64,000 nt of DNA from Flavobacteriaceae bacterium UBA3356 (GCA_002360635.1 DEQW01000012.1:118969-182968); one strand, 5' to 3'; positions 49,579 to 59,606 are shown, counted from the stretch's first letter. Notes: generated from the letters alone by a model not told the origin. A program made the numbers and translations.

Positions 49579-50346
49579 ATGGAGCATTCTATATTTCAAA
49601 AAATTGCACAAGCCCCTAACTTGGATTTTGGCGATATATTATCGAAGAGTTTTAACCTTTTTAAAAAGGTCTGGATAGAAGGTACGGTGCATGTTTTAAT
49701 TACACTTGCCATATCCATCCCAGTGATGATTTTGGCATATGTGCCATTGGTTCCTGTAATGATAAAGTCTGAGCAAATGCCATACGGACAAGAATTTAAT
49801 CCTTTTACCGAATATCCGTTACCGGTAATTGTTGGATATTTCCTACTTTTATTTGTGTTGATATTTGTTTCACAAGTGTTTACCTATTGTATTTCTGCAC
49901 ACTTTTATAAAGTGGTTCAAAAAACAGACACAGGTAAACCAATGGATACAGGCGGTTATTTTGTTTTTTTGAAACGTAATTTTAGTAAACTATTCGTTTT
50001 ATCCTTAGCAGCAATGGGAATTGCCATTTTAGCTACGTTGTTGTGTTATCTGCCTTTGTTTTACGTAATGGTGCCGCTACAATTATTTGTCGTTGTCTTT
50101 GCGTTTAACCCAGAGTTATCAGTTTCTCAAATAGTCAAAGCAAGCTTTAAGTTAGGGAATAAATTCTGGCTTATTATTTTTGGATTAATAATTATTTCGG
50201 GCCTCATTGCGCAATTAGGGATTTTACTGTGTTTTGTAGGAGTATTTGTAACTGCCTCTTTTGTGCACTTGCCTATGTATTATGTGTATAAAGATGCAAT
50301 AGGTTTTGATGATGCCCCTTTGCCTTCGGAAACTACAACAATATAA
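49579..50346 (+). CDS. Multi-pass membrane protein of unknown function
   Basis: This 255-residue protein has about five to six membrane helices (near 37-60, 85-110, 135-160, 165-180 and 195-230). The N-terminal APNLDFGDILSKSFNLFKKVWIEG is the cytosolic start typical of glycerophosphodiesterase-like membrane domains and related DUF families in Bacteroidota. It carries no catalytic signature. It converges with the pyrophosphatase gene. Confidence 0.72.
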   Translation: MEHSIFQKIAQAPNLDFGDILSKSFNLFKKVWIEGTVHVLITLAISIPVMILAYVPLVPVMIKSEQMPYGQEFNPFTEYPLPVIVGYFLLLFVLIFVSQVFTYCISAHFYKVVQKTDTGKPMDTGGYFVFLKRNFSKLFVLSLAAMGIAILATLLCYLPLFYVMVPLQLFVVVFAFNPELSVSQIVKASFKLGNKFWLIIFGLIIISGLIAQLGILLCFVGVFVTASFVHLPMYYVYKDAIGFDDAPLPSETTTI

Positions 50347-50355
50347 AAGTAAAGA

Positions 50356-50976
50356 CTATTGCTGTACGGCCTTTTTAATTTCAGCAAGCGCTTCTTTTTC
50401 ATCACCCCAGCCTTCAATCGTGACGGTGTCGGTAGTATCATAGTTTGAAAACCAAAGTTCAATTATTTTAAGGGCGTCGGGATATTTTTCTGAAAATTCA
50501 ATGAATGTGTTGGCCGAAACAGTTTGAAGCTTTTTTTCTGAAGGAATACAAATTACCTTGTAATCTTTTTCACCGTTGTCCATTAATTTTAATACTCCAA
50601 TAGGGGTAGTTTCCACTACAGAACCGGAAAGCAATTTTGAAGAAATAACCAATGCATCTAACGGATCTCCGTCACCTCCTGTTTCAGAACTTGAATAGGT
50701 GGAAGGGATAAACCCGTAATTTCCAGGATAGGGCAAGTACTCGATAATTCGGTCTTTCCCGTCTTGTTGATCTACTTTTAATTTTTTAAGTTCTTTGTTA
50801 TATTCAACTTTAGTGTTGGTTCCGGCAGGGATTTCGACCACAACATTAATTGTGTTGTTGTTTGAAAAGGTAGGAACGTCTGCTAATGATTGGCAGCCTT
50901 GAAACAAAAAGGAAACCATTGCAATTAAAATAAATCTTAAAACTAGATAATTTCGATACGTATAATTTTTTTTCAT
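50356..50976 (-). CDS. ppa: Family I inorganic pyrophosphatase, lipoprotein form
   Basis: The enzyme hydrolyses PPi to two phosphates with Mg2+. The 206-residue protein shows KVEYN, YPGNYGFIPSTYS and the family I signature GDGDPLDALVIS. Unlike the cytosolic enzyme it begins with a hydrophobic segment and a lipobox (FLFQGCQS), so it is predicted to sit in the envelope as a lipoprotein. The C-terminal end is shorter and changed (WFSNYDTTDTVTIEGWGDEKEAL). I start at ATG 50976; the frame stays open far upstream, antisense to topA, which is not coding. Confidence 0.88.
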   Translation of the reverse strand: MKKNYTYRNYLVLRFILIAMVSFLFQGCQSLADVPTFSNNNTINVVVEIPAGTNTKVEYNKELKKLKVDQQDGKDRIIEYLPYPGNYGFIPSTYSSSETGGDGDPLDALVISSKLLSGSVVETTPIGVLKLMDNGEKDYKVICIPSEKKLQTVSANTFIEFSEKYPDALKIIELWFSNYDTTDTVTIEGWGDEKEALAEIKKAVQQ

Positions 50977-51087
50977 TTGGCAAATGGCATTAAAATTTAT
51001 ACCTGTAATCTCTTGAAATTTTGGTTTATACCGTGTTAATGGAAGCCTAAATTTTACAACCTGAACAATGGAGTAAAAAAAATCACA

Positions 51088-51095
51088 TACTTTTG
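51088..51095 (+). promoter_or_regulatory. -7 element for topA
   Basis: TACTTTTG fits TAnnTTTG, 20 bp before ATG 51116. Confidence 0.55.
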
Positions 51096-51115
51096 TAACC
51101 CAAACAAAATTGAAT

Positions 51116-53623
51116 ATGGCAAAGAATTTAGTGATAGTAGAGTCGCCCGCGAAGGCTAAAACCATTGAAAAATTTTTAGGAAAAGATTTCAAGGTTACTT
51201 CTAGTTTTGGGCACATTGCAGATCTGCCGTCAAAAGAAATTGGTGTTGATACCGAAGGGGATTTTACTCCTAAATATATAGTGCCAAGCGATAAAAAAAG
51301 CTTGGTGAAAGATTTAAAAAAACAGGCAAGCAAAGCAGAAATGGTTTGGTTGGCCAGTGATGAGGACCGGGAAGGAGAGGCGATAGCATGGCATTTGGCC
51401 GAAGAACTGGACTTAAAGGACGAGAAAACAAAGCGTATCGTTTTTCATGAAATCACTAAAACCGCAATCTTAAAAGCAATTGAAAATCCCCGCAAGATAG
51501 ATTATAACCTTGTTAATGCACAGCAAGCCCGTCGTATTTTAGACCGTTTGGTAGGGTATGAGCTTTCGCCCGTTTTGTGGAGGAAAGTGAAAGGAGGGCT
51601 TTCTGCAGGACGCGTGCAAAGTGTTGCGGTGCGTTTAATTGTAGAGCGAGAACGTGATATAGAAGCGTTCAGCCCAGTTGCTTCGTATCGAGTGGATGCC
51701 GAATTTAAAACCGAAGACGGCAGCACCTTTAAAGCTAAAATTCCGAAGAATTTTGAAACCGAAAAAGAAGCACGGGCGTTTCTTCAGAAAAACATAGGGG
51801 CCAATTATAAAATAGCCGATTTAACCAAAAAACCTGCTAAAAAATCACCCGCTCCACCGTTTACAACATCGACACTTCAGCAAGAAGCAGCGAGAAAACT
51901 ATATTTTTCGGTAGGAAAAACGATGACCATCGCGCAACGTTTGTACGAAGCCGGTTTAATAACCTATATGCGTACCGATAGCGTCAACCTTTCTAACGAT
52001 GCTAAAAAAGCAGCCGAAAAGGAAATTGGTTCTGCATACGGAGATAAATACAGCAAACCACGTAATTACAAAGGAAAGTCTAAAGGAGCTCAAGAAGCAC
52101 ACGAAGCCATTCGCCCTACTGAAATGGCAAAGCATTCTATTAGTGGAGATCGTGATCAAGAACGGTTGTACGATTTAATTTGGAAACGTACCATTGCTTC
52201 CCAAATGAGCGATGCGCAATTAGAGCGTACCAATGTTAAAATTGATGTGTTAGGGAAGGAAAAGGTTTCAGAGCAATTCACTGCCAATGGTGAAATGATA
52301 AAATTTGACGGTTTCCTTAAGGTATATTTAGAAGGTACAGATGCCGAAGATGAAGAAAAAGACGGTATGTTGCCTAACCTAACAAAAGGTGATGCGCTGG
52401 ACAATAAGTTTATAACTGCTACCGAACGCTTTACAAGACCACCATACCGTTTTACCGAAGCTTCTTTGGTGAAACGGTTGGAAGAATTAGGTATCGGTCG
52501 TCCGTCTACTTATGCGCCAACTATTTCTACGATTATCAGCAGAAATTACATTGAAAAAGGAACCGTCGAAGGTGTGGAGCGAAAATACATTCAGCTAACG
52601 CTAGCAAAAGAAGCGGTTAAAGATAAAACCTTGACCGAAACCGTTGGAAGTGATAAAGGGAAATTAGTGCCGACCGATATTGGTATGATAGTAAACGATT
52701 TTCTGGTAGATCACTTCGGAAATATCCTTGATTACAATTTTACGGCCAAAGTAGAAGAAGATTTTGATGACATTGCTGAAGGAAAAGAGGAATGGAAAGA
52801 AATGCTTCAAGATTTTTATAAAAAATTCCATCCTCACGTAGAAGATGTGCAGGAGAACGCCGAACGCGAAAGCGGGGAGCGTATTTTAGGCGAACACCCT
52901 GAAACAGGACGTACTATTTTGGTTCGATTGGGGAAATATGGCCCAATGGCTCAAATTGGAGCGCCAGATGATGAAGAAAAACAATTTGCTAGTTTACGTC
53001 CAGACCAGCAGCTTCATTTGGTAACGCTTGAAGAAGTATTGGATTTATTTAAACTTCCAAAAGACTTAGGAGTGTACGATGGGGAAGAAGTAGAGACCAA
53101 TAACGGTCGTTACGGGCCTTACGTACGATGGGGGAAAAAGTTTATCTCACTTCCTAAAGGGATGGACCCGCTGGATGTAGATATGGCGAAAGCGAAGGAG
53201 TTGATTGAGGAAAAGAAAAAGGCCGATGCTCCTATATATGAATATGAAAGTCTTCCGGTTCAAAAAGGAGTAGGTCGTTTTGGTCCGTTTATCAAATGGA
53301 ACAATATGTTTATTAACGTGAACAAAAAGTACGATTTTGATAACCTTTCCGAAGAAGACATCATCGAATTGATTGAAACCAAAAAACAAAAAGAAATTGA
53401 CAAGCTCATAAACGAGTGGCCAGATGAGGGTATCCGTTTAGAAAAAGCACGTTGGGGACGTTTCAATTTAATAAAAGGGAAAACAAAGGTGGAGTTGCCA
53501 AAATCCACAAAGGCAGATAAGATAACCCTTGATGAAGCTAAAGATATTTTAGAAAAGAAAGCCCCAAAAAAGAAAACCCGCAAAAAATCAACTAAAAAGA
53601 AATCCACAGCTAAGAAAAAATAA
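51116..53623 (+). CDS. topA: DNA topoisomerase I
   Basis: TopA relaxes negative supercoils by single-strand passage. The 835-residue type IA enzyme has the TOPRIM start LVIVESPAKAKTIEKFLG, the acidic DEDREGEAIAWH motif and the active-site Tyr in EAGLITYMRTDSVNLS. The C-terminus has Topo_C-like repeats (GRYGPYVRWGKKFISLP, GVGRFGPFIKWNNMFI, ARWGRFNLIKGKTKVELP) in place of zinc fingers and a Lys-rich tail. Its stop overlaps the next ATG (TAATG). Confidence 0.97.
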   Translation: MAKNLVIVESPAKAKTIEKFLGKDFKVTSSFGHIADLPSKEIGVDTEGDFTPKYIVPSDKKSLVKDLKKQASKAEMVWLASDEDREGEAIAWHLAEELDLKDEKTKRIVFHEITKTAILKAIENPRKIDYNLVNAQQARRILDRLVGYELSPVLWRKVKGGLSAGRVQSVAVRLIVERERDIEAFSPVASYRVDAEFKTEDGSTFKAKIPKNFETEKEARAFLQKNIGANYKIADLTKKPAKKSPAPPFTTSTLQQEAARKLYFSVGKTMTIAQRLYEAGLITYMRTDSVNLSNDAKKAAEKEIGSAYGDKYSKPRNYKGKSKGAQEAHEAIRPTEMAKHSISGDRDQERLYDLIWKRTIASQMSDAQLERTNVKIDVLGKEKVSEQFTANGEMIKFDGFLKVYLEGTDAEDEEKDGMLPNLTKGDALDNKFITATERFTRPPYRFTEASLVKRLEELGIGRPSTYAPTISTIISRNYIEKGTVEGVERKYIQLTLAKEAVKDKTLTETVGSDKGKLVPTDIGMIVNDFLVDHFGNILDYNFTAKVEEDFDDIAEGKEEWKEMLQDFYKKFHPHVEDVQENAERESGERILGEHPETGRTILVRLGKYGPMAQIGAPDDEEKQFASLRPDQQLHLVTLEEVLDLFKLPKDLGVYDGEEVETNNGRYGPYVRWGKKFISLPKGMDPLDVDMAKAKELIEEKKKADAPIYEYESLPVQKGVGRFGPFIKWNNMFINVNKKYDFDNLSEEDIIELIETKKQKEIDKLINEWPDEGIRLEKARWGRFNLIKGKTKVELPKSTKADKITLDEAKDILEKKAPKKKTRKKSTKKKSTAKKK

Positions 53624-54786
53624 TGATTGAATTTCTCTCGCCGGTTTCAAAAAATGTAATCGCCCACAAAGAAGTTTTACCGGAAGGTGTTTTAGGAAAG
53701 CAAATTAAGACTCACGCTACCACTGGGGATCTCCCTGATTTAAAAAGCGTAAAATTTGCTATTGTAGGAATTCTTGAAAACAGGAATGACGTAAATTTTA
53801 TTGGAGAAGCGATTTCCCTAGATGCCTTTAGAAAAGCTTTTTACTCATTGTATCCCGGAAATTGGTCACATTCTGTCATTGATATTGGTGATATTAATAA
53901 AGGTGAAACAGTTCAAGATACTTATTTTGCTGTAAAAACAGTGATAGAAGCACTGTTGAAAAAAGAGATAATCCCGCTAATTTTAGGGGGAAGTCAAGAT
54001 CTTCTGTACGGTCATTATAGAGCTTATAACAGCCACGGAAATATGATTAACTTAGTAAATGTAGATACTAATTTTGATCTTGGTGATGCTGAAAAGCCTA
54101 TCAATAATAAATCTTACGTAGGAAAGATCATTATAGATAAACCTTATAATTTATTTAATTACAGTACCTTGGGGTATCAATCATATTTCAACCCTCCAGA
54201 AGAAATCGCTTTAATGGAAAAGTTGTATTTTGATGCCTACAGATTGGGTGAAATAACTCAGGATATTACAGTTGTAGAACCTATCTTGCGTGATGCCGAT
54301 CTTGTAGCTTTGGATATTTCAGCAATAAAAAGTGCCGAAATGAGTTATAACAATACGGCAAGTCCGAATGGATTTGATGGAAGGGAGATATGCGCTATTT
54401 CGCGTTATGCCGGGATAAGTAATAGAGTGAGCTCTTTTGGTGTTTATGAGTTGAAAAACTTTAAAAATGCTGAAACCGGAGCAATGATGGTGGCTCAAAT
54501 ACTTTGGTATTTTGTTGAAGGCGTAAATTTTAGGGTGAAAGAAGGTGATTTCGATAATGAAAAGCTATACAACACCTATAAAGTACCAATAGACGATGAC
54601 GTTTTAACCTTTAAAAAAAGCAATAAAACTGGTCGATGGTGGATAGAATTGCCTTTTATTTCAAATGTTAATAATAAATTAAAAACACCAACGTTATTAC
54701 CTTGCACTTATGGCGATTATTTGAGTGCAACCAATCAGGAAATTCCTGAGCGGTGGTTTAAAGCCCGCCGCAAAAACGAAGTATAA
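53623..54786 (+). CDS. Arginase-fold protein with degenerate metal site
   Basis: This 387-residue protein aligns with the ureohydrolase (arginase/agmatinase/formimidoylglutamase) fold, but the metal ligands are replaced. GGDH reads GGSQ (122-125), DAHxD reads DTNFD (148-152), and the SxDxDxxDP motif reads ALDISAIKSAE (229-239). It is therefore probably a pseudoenzyme. It is translationally coupled to topA and directly upstream of gldK; a structural or regulatory role linked to gliding/T9SS is an inference from position. Databases often call such proteins formimidoylglutamase. Confidence 0.8.
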   Translation: MIEFLSPVSKNVIAHKEVLPEGVLGKQIKTHATTGDLPDLKSVKFAIVGILENRNDVNFIGEAISLDAFRKAFYSLYPGNWSHSVIDIGDINKGETVQDTYFAVKTVIEALLKKEIIPLILGGSQDLLYGHYRAYNSHGNMINLVNVDTNFDLGDAEKPINNKSYVGKIIIDKPYNLFNYSTLGYQSYFNPPEEIALMEKLYFDAYRLGEITQDITVVEPILRDADLVALDISAIKSAEMSYNNTASPNGFDGREICAISRYAGISNRVSSFGVYELKNFKNAETGAMMVAQILWYFVEGVNFRVKEGDFDNEKLYNTYKVPIDDDVLTFKKSNKTGRWWIELPFISNVNNKLKTPTLLPCTYGDYLSATNQEIPERWFKARRKNEV

Positions 54787-54899
54787 TCTAACAAGCTAAG
54801 AACAACGAGAATTAAGGTTTTTTTAAGAAATATGTTGCTTTTTAAAAATTTTATAAATAGGTTTACGCCCTTAAATCTCGAAAATTTAACCTGATACCT

Positions 54900-56273
54900 A
54901 TGAAGAAGTTTATTGCATTAACTGCGATTGTTGCCTTTTTATTTAGTTGTAATTCCGGAGACCGGGGTGAACTAGTTGGCGCTGAAGGTAAAAAATGGCA
55001 TCCCGAAAAACCATATGGGATGACCCTTATCCCAGGTGGATCTTTCATCATGGGTAAAGCCGACGATGATTTTGTTGCCGTGAACGATGCGCCAACAAAA
55101 ACCGTTACCGTCCGCTCCTTTTATATGGATGAAACCGAAATCACAAATGCCGAATATCGACAGTTTGTAAATTGGGTGCGCGACTCTACTGTGCGCCTTA
55201 AATTAGCAATTTTAGCCGATGAGGTGGGTGCTACACCTGGTGATGGCGGTATTGGCGACTTTGCCTTTGTGGATCAAGAAAACGAGGAAATGACCCCGTG
55301 GGAACAATATAATTATGACAATTACTACGGAATGGGAGACGATTTCTATGCCGGAAGAAAAATAAATAATGACATTGATTTAATTTGGGATACCTCAGAA
55401 TTTCCTGACGAATACTATTCCGAAGTAATGGACACCATGTACATTCCTGCTGAAGAAGCTTATAATGGACAACGCACTATCGATGTGGATAAGTTGAAAT
55501 TTCAATATACCTATATGGATATTGGTGCGGCGGCAAAAGCCAAAGGGAAAAATAGAAAAGACTTTATAAAGAAAGAGGAAATACAAATTTATCCGGATAC
55601 CACAGTTTGGATTAAAGATTTCAACTATTCTTATAATGAGCCAATGCATAATGATTATTTCTGGCACGAAGCCTACGGAGATTATCCGGTAGTTGGTGTA
55701 AGCTGGAAACAAGCTAAAGCCTTTTGTGCGTGGAGAACATTGTATAAAAATGCATATCAAAAATCAAGAGACCGTCAGCACGTAAACTCATTCCGTCTTC
55801 CAGGCGAAGCAGAGTGGGAGTATGCGGCTAGAGGTGGTCTAGAATCTGCAACTTTCCCATGGGGAGGTCCTTATGCTAAAAATGATAGAGGTTGTTTTAT
55901 GGCCAACTTTAAACCATTACGTGGGGATTATGCTGCAGACCAAGCATTATATACTGTAGAAGCAGATGCTTATGAGCCAAACGATTACAACCTGTACAAT
56001 ATGGCAGGAAACGTAAGTGAGTGGGTTGCATCTTCATACGATCCAGCTTCTTATGAATATTCATCAACAATGAACCCTAACGTAAACGACCCTGATAATA
56101 TGCGTAAAGTTGTAAGGGGAGGTTCTTGGAAAGACGTTGCATACTTTCTGCAGGTAAGCACACGTGACTATGAATATGCAGATTCTGCCCGAAGCTATAT
56201 TGGCTTCAGGACTGTACAAGACTATATGGGTACCGATGTTGTACTTAATGAAAATCTTGGTGACGGACGATAA
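54900..56273 (+). CDS. gldK: Gliding motility / T9SS lipoprotein GldK
   Basis: GldK is an outer-membrane lipoprotein that forms the periplasmic ring of the type IX secretion system with GldN. The 457-residue protein has lipobox LFSC and a formylglycine-generating-enzyme (SUMF1-like) domain: MTLIPGGSFIMGKADDDF, YMDETEITNAEYRQFVNWV, RLPGEAEWEYAARGG, NLYNMAGNVSEWVAS and VVRGGSWKD. The FGE active cysteines are absent, as in other GldK proteins. It is first in gldKLMN. Confidence 0.96.
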   Translation: MKKFIALTAIVAFLFSCNSGDRGELVGAEGKKWHPEKPYGMTLIPGGSFIMGKADDDFVAVNDAPTKTVTVRSFYMDETEITNAEYRQFVNWVRDSTVRLKLAILADEVGATPGDGGIGDFAFVDQENEEMTPWEQYNYDNYYGMGDDFYAGRKINNDIDLIWDTSEFPDEYYSEVMDTMYIPAEEAYNGQRTIDVDKLKFQYTYMDIGAAAKAKGKNRKDFIKKEEIQIYPDTTVWIKDFNYSYNEPMHNDYFWHEAYGDYPVVGVSWKQAKAFCAWRTLYKNAYQKSRDRQHVNSFRLPGEAEWEYAARGGLESATFPWGGPYAKNDRGCFMANFKPLRGDYAADQALYTVEADAYEPNDYNLYNMAGNVSEWVASSYDPASYEYSSTMNPNVNDPDNMRKVVRGGSWKDVAYFLQVSTRDYEYADSARSYIGFRTVQDYMGTDVVLNENLGDGR

Positions 56274-56339
56274 GCCCCTGTCTTAACAACCAAACTAAAC
56301 TATAAATCATACTAACTTAACTAAACTAAAACTTTAATT

Positions 56340-56996
56340 ATGGCACAGTCAAAATCATCTAAAAAACTGTTTAACATGGCCTATGGCCTTGGAGCTTCTA
56401 TTGTAATCTTAGGAGCATTATTTAAAATCCTTCACTGGGAAATTAATTTAGGGTTTGTAAACCTTACTGGTGGATTTCTTTTAGCTGTAGGTCTTATTAC
56501 CGAAGCAATCATTTTCGCTATTTCAGCTTTTGAACCAGTTGATGATGATTTAGATTGGTCTTTGGTTTATCCAGAATTAGCAGGTGGTCAAACTAGAGGA
56601 AAAAAAGCAGAACAGCCACAGGACGCTGAAGGTCTTTTGTCTAAAAAATTGGACGAAATGTTAAAAGATGCTCGCATTGATTCAGAATTAATGAACAGCT
56701 TAAGCACTAGCATTCGTTCTTTTGAAGGTGCCGCCAAAGGAATGGCTCCAACTGCTGAAGCGATGAGTTCAACAAAAAAATACAGCGAAGAAATGGCGTT
56801 GGCAGCAGCGCAAATGGAATCGTTGAACAGCTTGTATAAAGTACAAGTAGAATCTACCAGCCGTCAAGCGGAAGTAAACGAGCAAGTAGCAGAAAATGCT
56901 ACTCAACTGAAACAACAAATGGAACATTTAGCTACTAACTTATCTTCTTTAAACGGAGTGTATGGTGGTATGCTTTCAGCAATGAATAGAAATTAA
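56340..56996 (+). CDS. gldL: Gliding motility / T9SS inner-membrane motor protein GldL
   Basis: GldL and GldM form the proton-driven rotary motor of the T9SS. The 218-residue protein has two membrane helices (about 13-33 and 40-65). The conserved charged residue lies in the block FKILHWEINLGFVNLTGGFLLAVGLITEAIIFAISAFEP, and a cytosolic helical tail follows (SLNSLYKVQVESTSRQAEVNEQVAENATQLKQQ). Confidence 0.96.
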   Translation: MAQSKSSKKLFNMAYGLGASIVILGALFKILHWEINLGFVNLTGGFLLAVGLITEAIIFAISAFEPVDDDLDWSLVYPELAGGQTRGKKAEQPQDAEGLLSKKLDEMLKDARIDSELMNSLSTSIRSFEGAAKGMAPTAEAMSSTKKYSEEMALAAAQMESLNSLYKVQVESTSRQAEVNEQVAENATQLKQQMEHLATNLSSLNGVYGGMLSAMNRN

Positions 56997-57040
56997 TCTG
57001 GTTTTCAAACCCTATATTTTAACTTTAAAAAAGAAAAAAC

Positions 57041-58612
57041 ATGGCACAAGGAAAACTAGGACCCCGGCAGAAGATGATCAATCTTATGTATTTGATCTTC
57101 ATCGCAATGCTGGCGTTAAATATGTCTAAAGAAGTATTATCGGCTTTTGGACTTTTAAATGAAAAAATTGAATCGGCAAACGTCGATACATCACAACGGA
57201 ATCAAGCTTTTATGGATGGTTTAGCTACAAAAGCTAACGATGAACCAGCACAATACGCTGCCGTAGAAGAAAAAGCAAAAGAAATTTCAGCAATTACAAC
57301 AGAATTTGACTCGTACCTTGAAAGTTTAAAAGCGGGTGCAGTTCAAAAAATTGAAGATCCTACAGACTATGAAGTTATGGACAAGGCAGATTACTTCAAC
57401 AATTTATTTTTTGTAGGTGATAAGTTAAAGCCAGAAGGGCAAGAGTTCATTGATAAAATGAATAACTATCGTACTTCAATGATTGAGGTGCTTTCTGACA
57501 CAGCCGTAGCTAAAAAAGTTGCAGGAGTTGAAGAATTAAAAGAAAATATAAACGAAAACTTTAGCACTGAAGAAGTAAAAAGAGAAGGTGGCACCCAAGA
57601 TTGGTTAAACTACCACTATGAAGGCTTTCCGTTGATTGCTTCACTTACTAAGATGACATCCATTCAAAATGATGTGAAGACAAACCAAAGTGAAATACTT
57701 CAGAAAATGTTATCAGGTCAACAAGCAGCTGCACTTTCATATAGCAATTATACAACTATAATGGATGCATCTAAATCAGCTTATTACTCTGGGGAAGAAT
57801 TTGAAGGAGGAATTATGTTGGGACGTACAGACGCCAATACAAAGCCAAGTAGAGTAGAATTGACATTAGATGGAAGGCCATTAACAGAAGATCAGTATTC
57901 ACTTGAAGGCGGTAAAGTACAATTAAATATTAATGCTGGAAGTCCTGGTGATCACGAAATAGAAGGGTTTCTATATTATGGCGAAGGCGGTGAAGAAATA
58001 GAAGTTCCTGTAAAAACAGGTTTCTCAACGATTTCAAAACCAAATTCAGCCGTAATTTCAGCAGATAAAATGAACGTGGTGTACCGTGGTGTAGATAACC
58101 CAATGACGGTTTCCATTCCTGGTATCCCAGATAATAAAGTAAGTGCGTCTGCACCGGGATTAAGTAGAGTTTCTGGAAGTAAATACGTGATGCGACCTAC
58201 TACAGGTTCAACTGTTACGATTACTGCAAGCGGAACGTTGCCAGATGGACAAAAAATTAATACTCCTAAAGAATTCCGTATTAAAGGAATTCCAGCGCCT
58301 ATTGGAGCAGTACGAGGAGAAACAGGAATTGTAAGAATGCAGCGTCAAGGATTGGAAATAGCTAGTATTAGCGCAATTCTTGAAGACTTTGACTTTGACC
58401 TTAACTTACGTGTTACCGGTTTCAGTTTTAAAGTATCTGGACAACCTACAGTTGTGGTTAGCGGTCAGAAACTTAATGGACCAGCTAAAGCTGCCTTAAG
58501 ACGTGCGAAACGTGGAGAAGCAGTACAGATTTACGATATTAATACCAGTATTTCAGGAAGTAGCGTTAAATTAAAGAAAACAGCTCCTGTATTTATTGAG
58601 TTGACAAATTAG
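57041..58612 (+). CDS. gldM: Gliding motility / T9SS motor-stator protein GldM
   Basis: This 523-residue protein has one N-terminal membrane helix (MINLMYLIFIAMLALNMSKEVLSAFGLLNEKIE), which packs inside the GldL ring. A large periplasmic part follows, with a helical first domain and three beta-rich domains that transmit rotation to GldK/GldN. GxGPRQKMINLMYLI is the family start. Confidence 0.97.
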   Translation: MAQGKLGPRQKMINLMYLIFIAMLALNMSKEVLSAFGLLNEKIESANVDTSQRNQAFMDGLATKANDEPAQYAAVEEKAKEISAITTEFDSYLESLKAGAVQKIEDPTDYEVMDKADYFNNLFFVGDKLKPEGQEFIDKMNNYRTSMIEVLSDTAVAKKVAGVEELKENINENFSTEEVKREGGTQDWLNYHYEGFPLIASLTKMTSIQNDVKTNQSEILQKMLSGQQAAALSYSNYTTIMDASKSAYYSGEEFEGGIMLGRTDANTKPSRVELTLDGRPLTEDQYSLEGGKVQLNINAGSPGDHEIEGFLYYGEGGEEIEVPVKTGFSTISKPNSAVISADKMNVVYRGVDNPMTVSIPGIPDNKVSASAPGLSRVSGSKYVMRPTTGSTVTITASGTLPDGQKINTPKEFRIKGIPAPIGAVRGETGIVRMQRQGLEIASISAILEDFDFDLNLRVTGFSFKVSGQPTVVVSGQKLNGPAKAALRRAKRGEAVQIYDINTSISGSSVKLKKTAPVFIELTN

Positions 58613-58630
58613 AATACTAAAACAAAGAAT

Positions 58631-59530
58631 ATGAACAATAGAAATGTTATTACGGCGGTTTTTGGCCTTTTGCTATGTTTTGGTGCTTCGGCACAAGTAA
58701 ACATTTTAAATGCTGATACCCCGGATGATATAGGTAAGAAAACGGAGGCGCAAATTGCCTATGATAATGATGAGCCTTTACCATACGGTTATGTAGATGA
58801 GCGTGATGTATTGTGGTCTAAAACCACTTGGGAAATTATAGATCTTGATGAGCGCGTTAACTTTCCGCTTTATTATCCTATCGATACTAATAACATTGGT
58901 TCAGAACGTAGATCTCTGTATGATGTTTTAGTGACTGCTATTAAAGAAGGTAAAATAGAGCATGTGTATGCAGACTCTTATTTTACTGAAAAAAGAACAT
59001 TGGACGATTTAAGCGCCTCTTTGGTGTACAGTGATACAACAGATTTGGGTATTGAGCAGTTTAATGCCGAAGGAACAGTTGACCCACAATATATTCGTAG
59101 GTTTACTTTAGATGCAGGTGATTTAGAAGAATGGCGTGTACGTGGCCTATGGTATATAGACAAGCGTCAGGGCGAATTAAAATACCGTATGCTTGGTATT
59201 TGCCCTGTTGCAAACGAAGCGCGTTCTAAAGCGTTTCCAGACGATAATATTGACAGTAAAGTTGAGTTGTTTTGGGTTTGGTTTCCAGGAGCTAGAGAAG
59301 TATTGCACAATGCCAAAGCTTTTAACCGTAAAAATACATCACAGCCCATCTCGTACGATCATTTATTGAATTCAAGACGCTTTGACGGATTGATTTATAA
59401 AGAAGACAATGTACAAGGAGATCGTGGTGTAAGCGAATATATTAACGATAATGCTTTGATGCAATTATTGGAATCTGACAAGATAGAAGAACAAATCCGT
59501 AATATGGAAATTGATCTTTGGAATTACTAA
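58631..59530 (+). CDS. gldN: Gliding motility / T9SS periplasmic protein GldN
   Basis: This 299-residue protein has a signal peptide (VITAVFGLLLCFGASAQ) and the GldN/PorN domain with YGYVDERDVLWSKTTWEIIDLDERVNFPLYYPID and LWYIDKRQGELKYRMLGICPVANE. It forms the periplasmic ring with GldK. It ends the cluster at a 21-bp perfect hairpin terminator. Confidence 0.97.
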   Translation: MNNRNVITAVFGLLLCFGASAQVNILNADTPDDIGKKTEAQIAYDNDEPLPYGYVDERDVLWSKTTWEIIDLDERVNFPLYYPIDTNNIGSERRSLYDVLVTAIKEGKIEHVYADSYFTEKRTLDDLSASLVYSDTTDLGIEQFNAEGTVDPQYIRRFTLDAGDLEEWRVRGLWYIDKRQGELKYRMLGICPVANEARSKAFPDDNIDSKVELFWVWFPGAREVLHNAKAFNRKNTSQPISYDHLLNSRRFDGLIYKEDNVQGDRGVSEYINDNALMQLLESDKIEEQIRNMEIDLWNY

Positions 59531-59550
59531 GATAGACATCCAAGAAGATT

Positions 59551-59595
59551 ATAAACATAAAAAACCCTCCAAATTGGAGGGTTTTTTATGTTTAT
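59551..59595. terminator. Strong bidirectional terminator after gldN
   Basis: This is a perfect 21-bp stem with a 3-base loop. The core AAAAAACCCTCCA pairs with TGGAGGGTTTTTT (59559-59587), and both arms extend through ATAAACAT/ATGTTTAT. It lies between two convergent genes. Confidence 0.93.
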
Positions 59596-59606
59596 ATGTT
59601 AATACT

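Noticed and set aside
50977..51333. N-terminal extension of the pyrophosphatase frame up to 51333
   Set aside because: It runs antisense through the topA start and promoter. The lipobox signal peptide after ATG 50976 gives a natural start.
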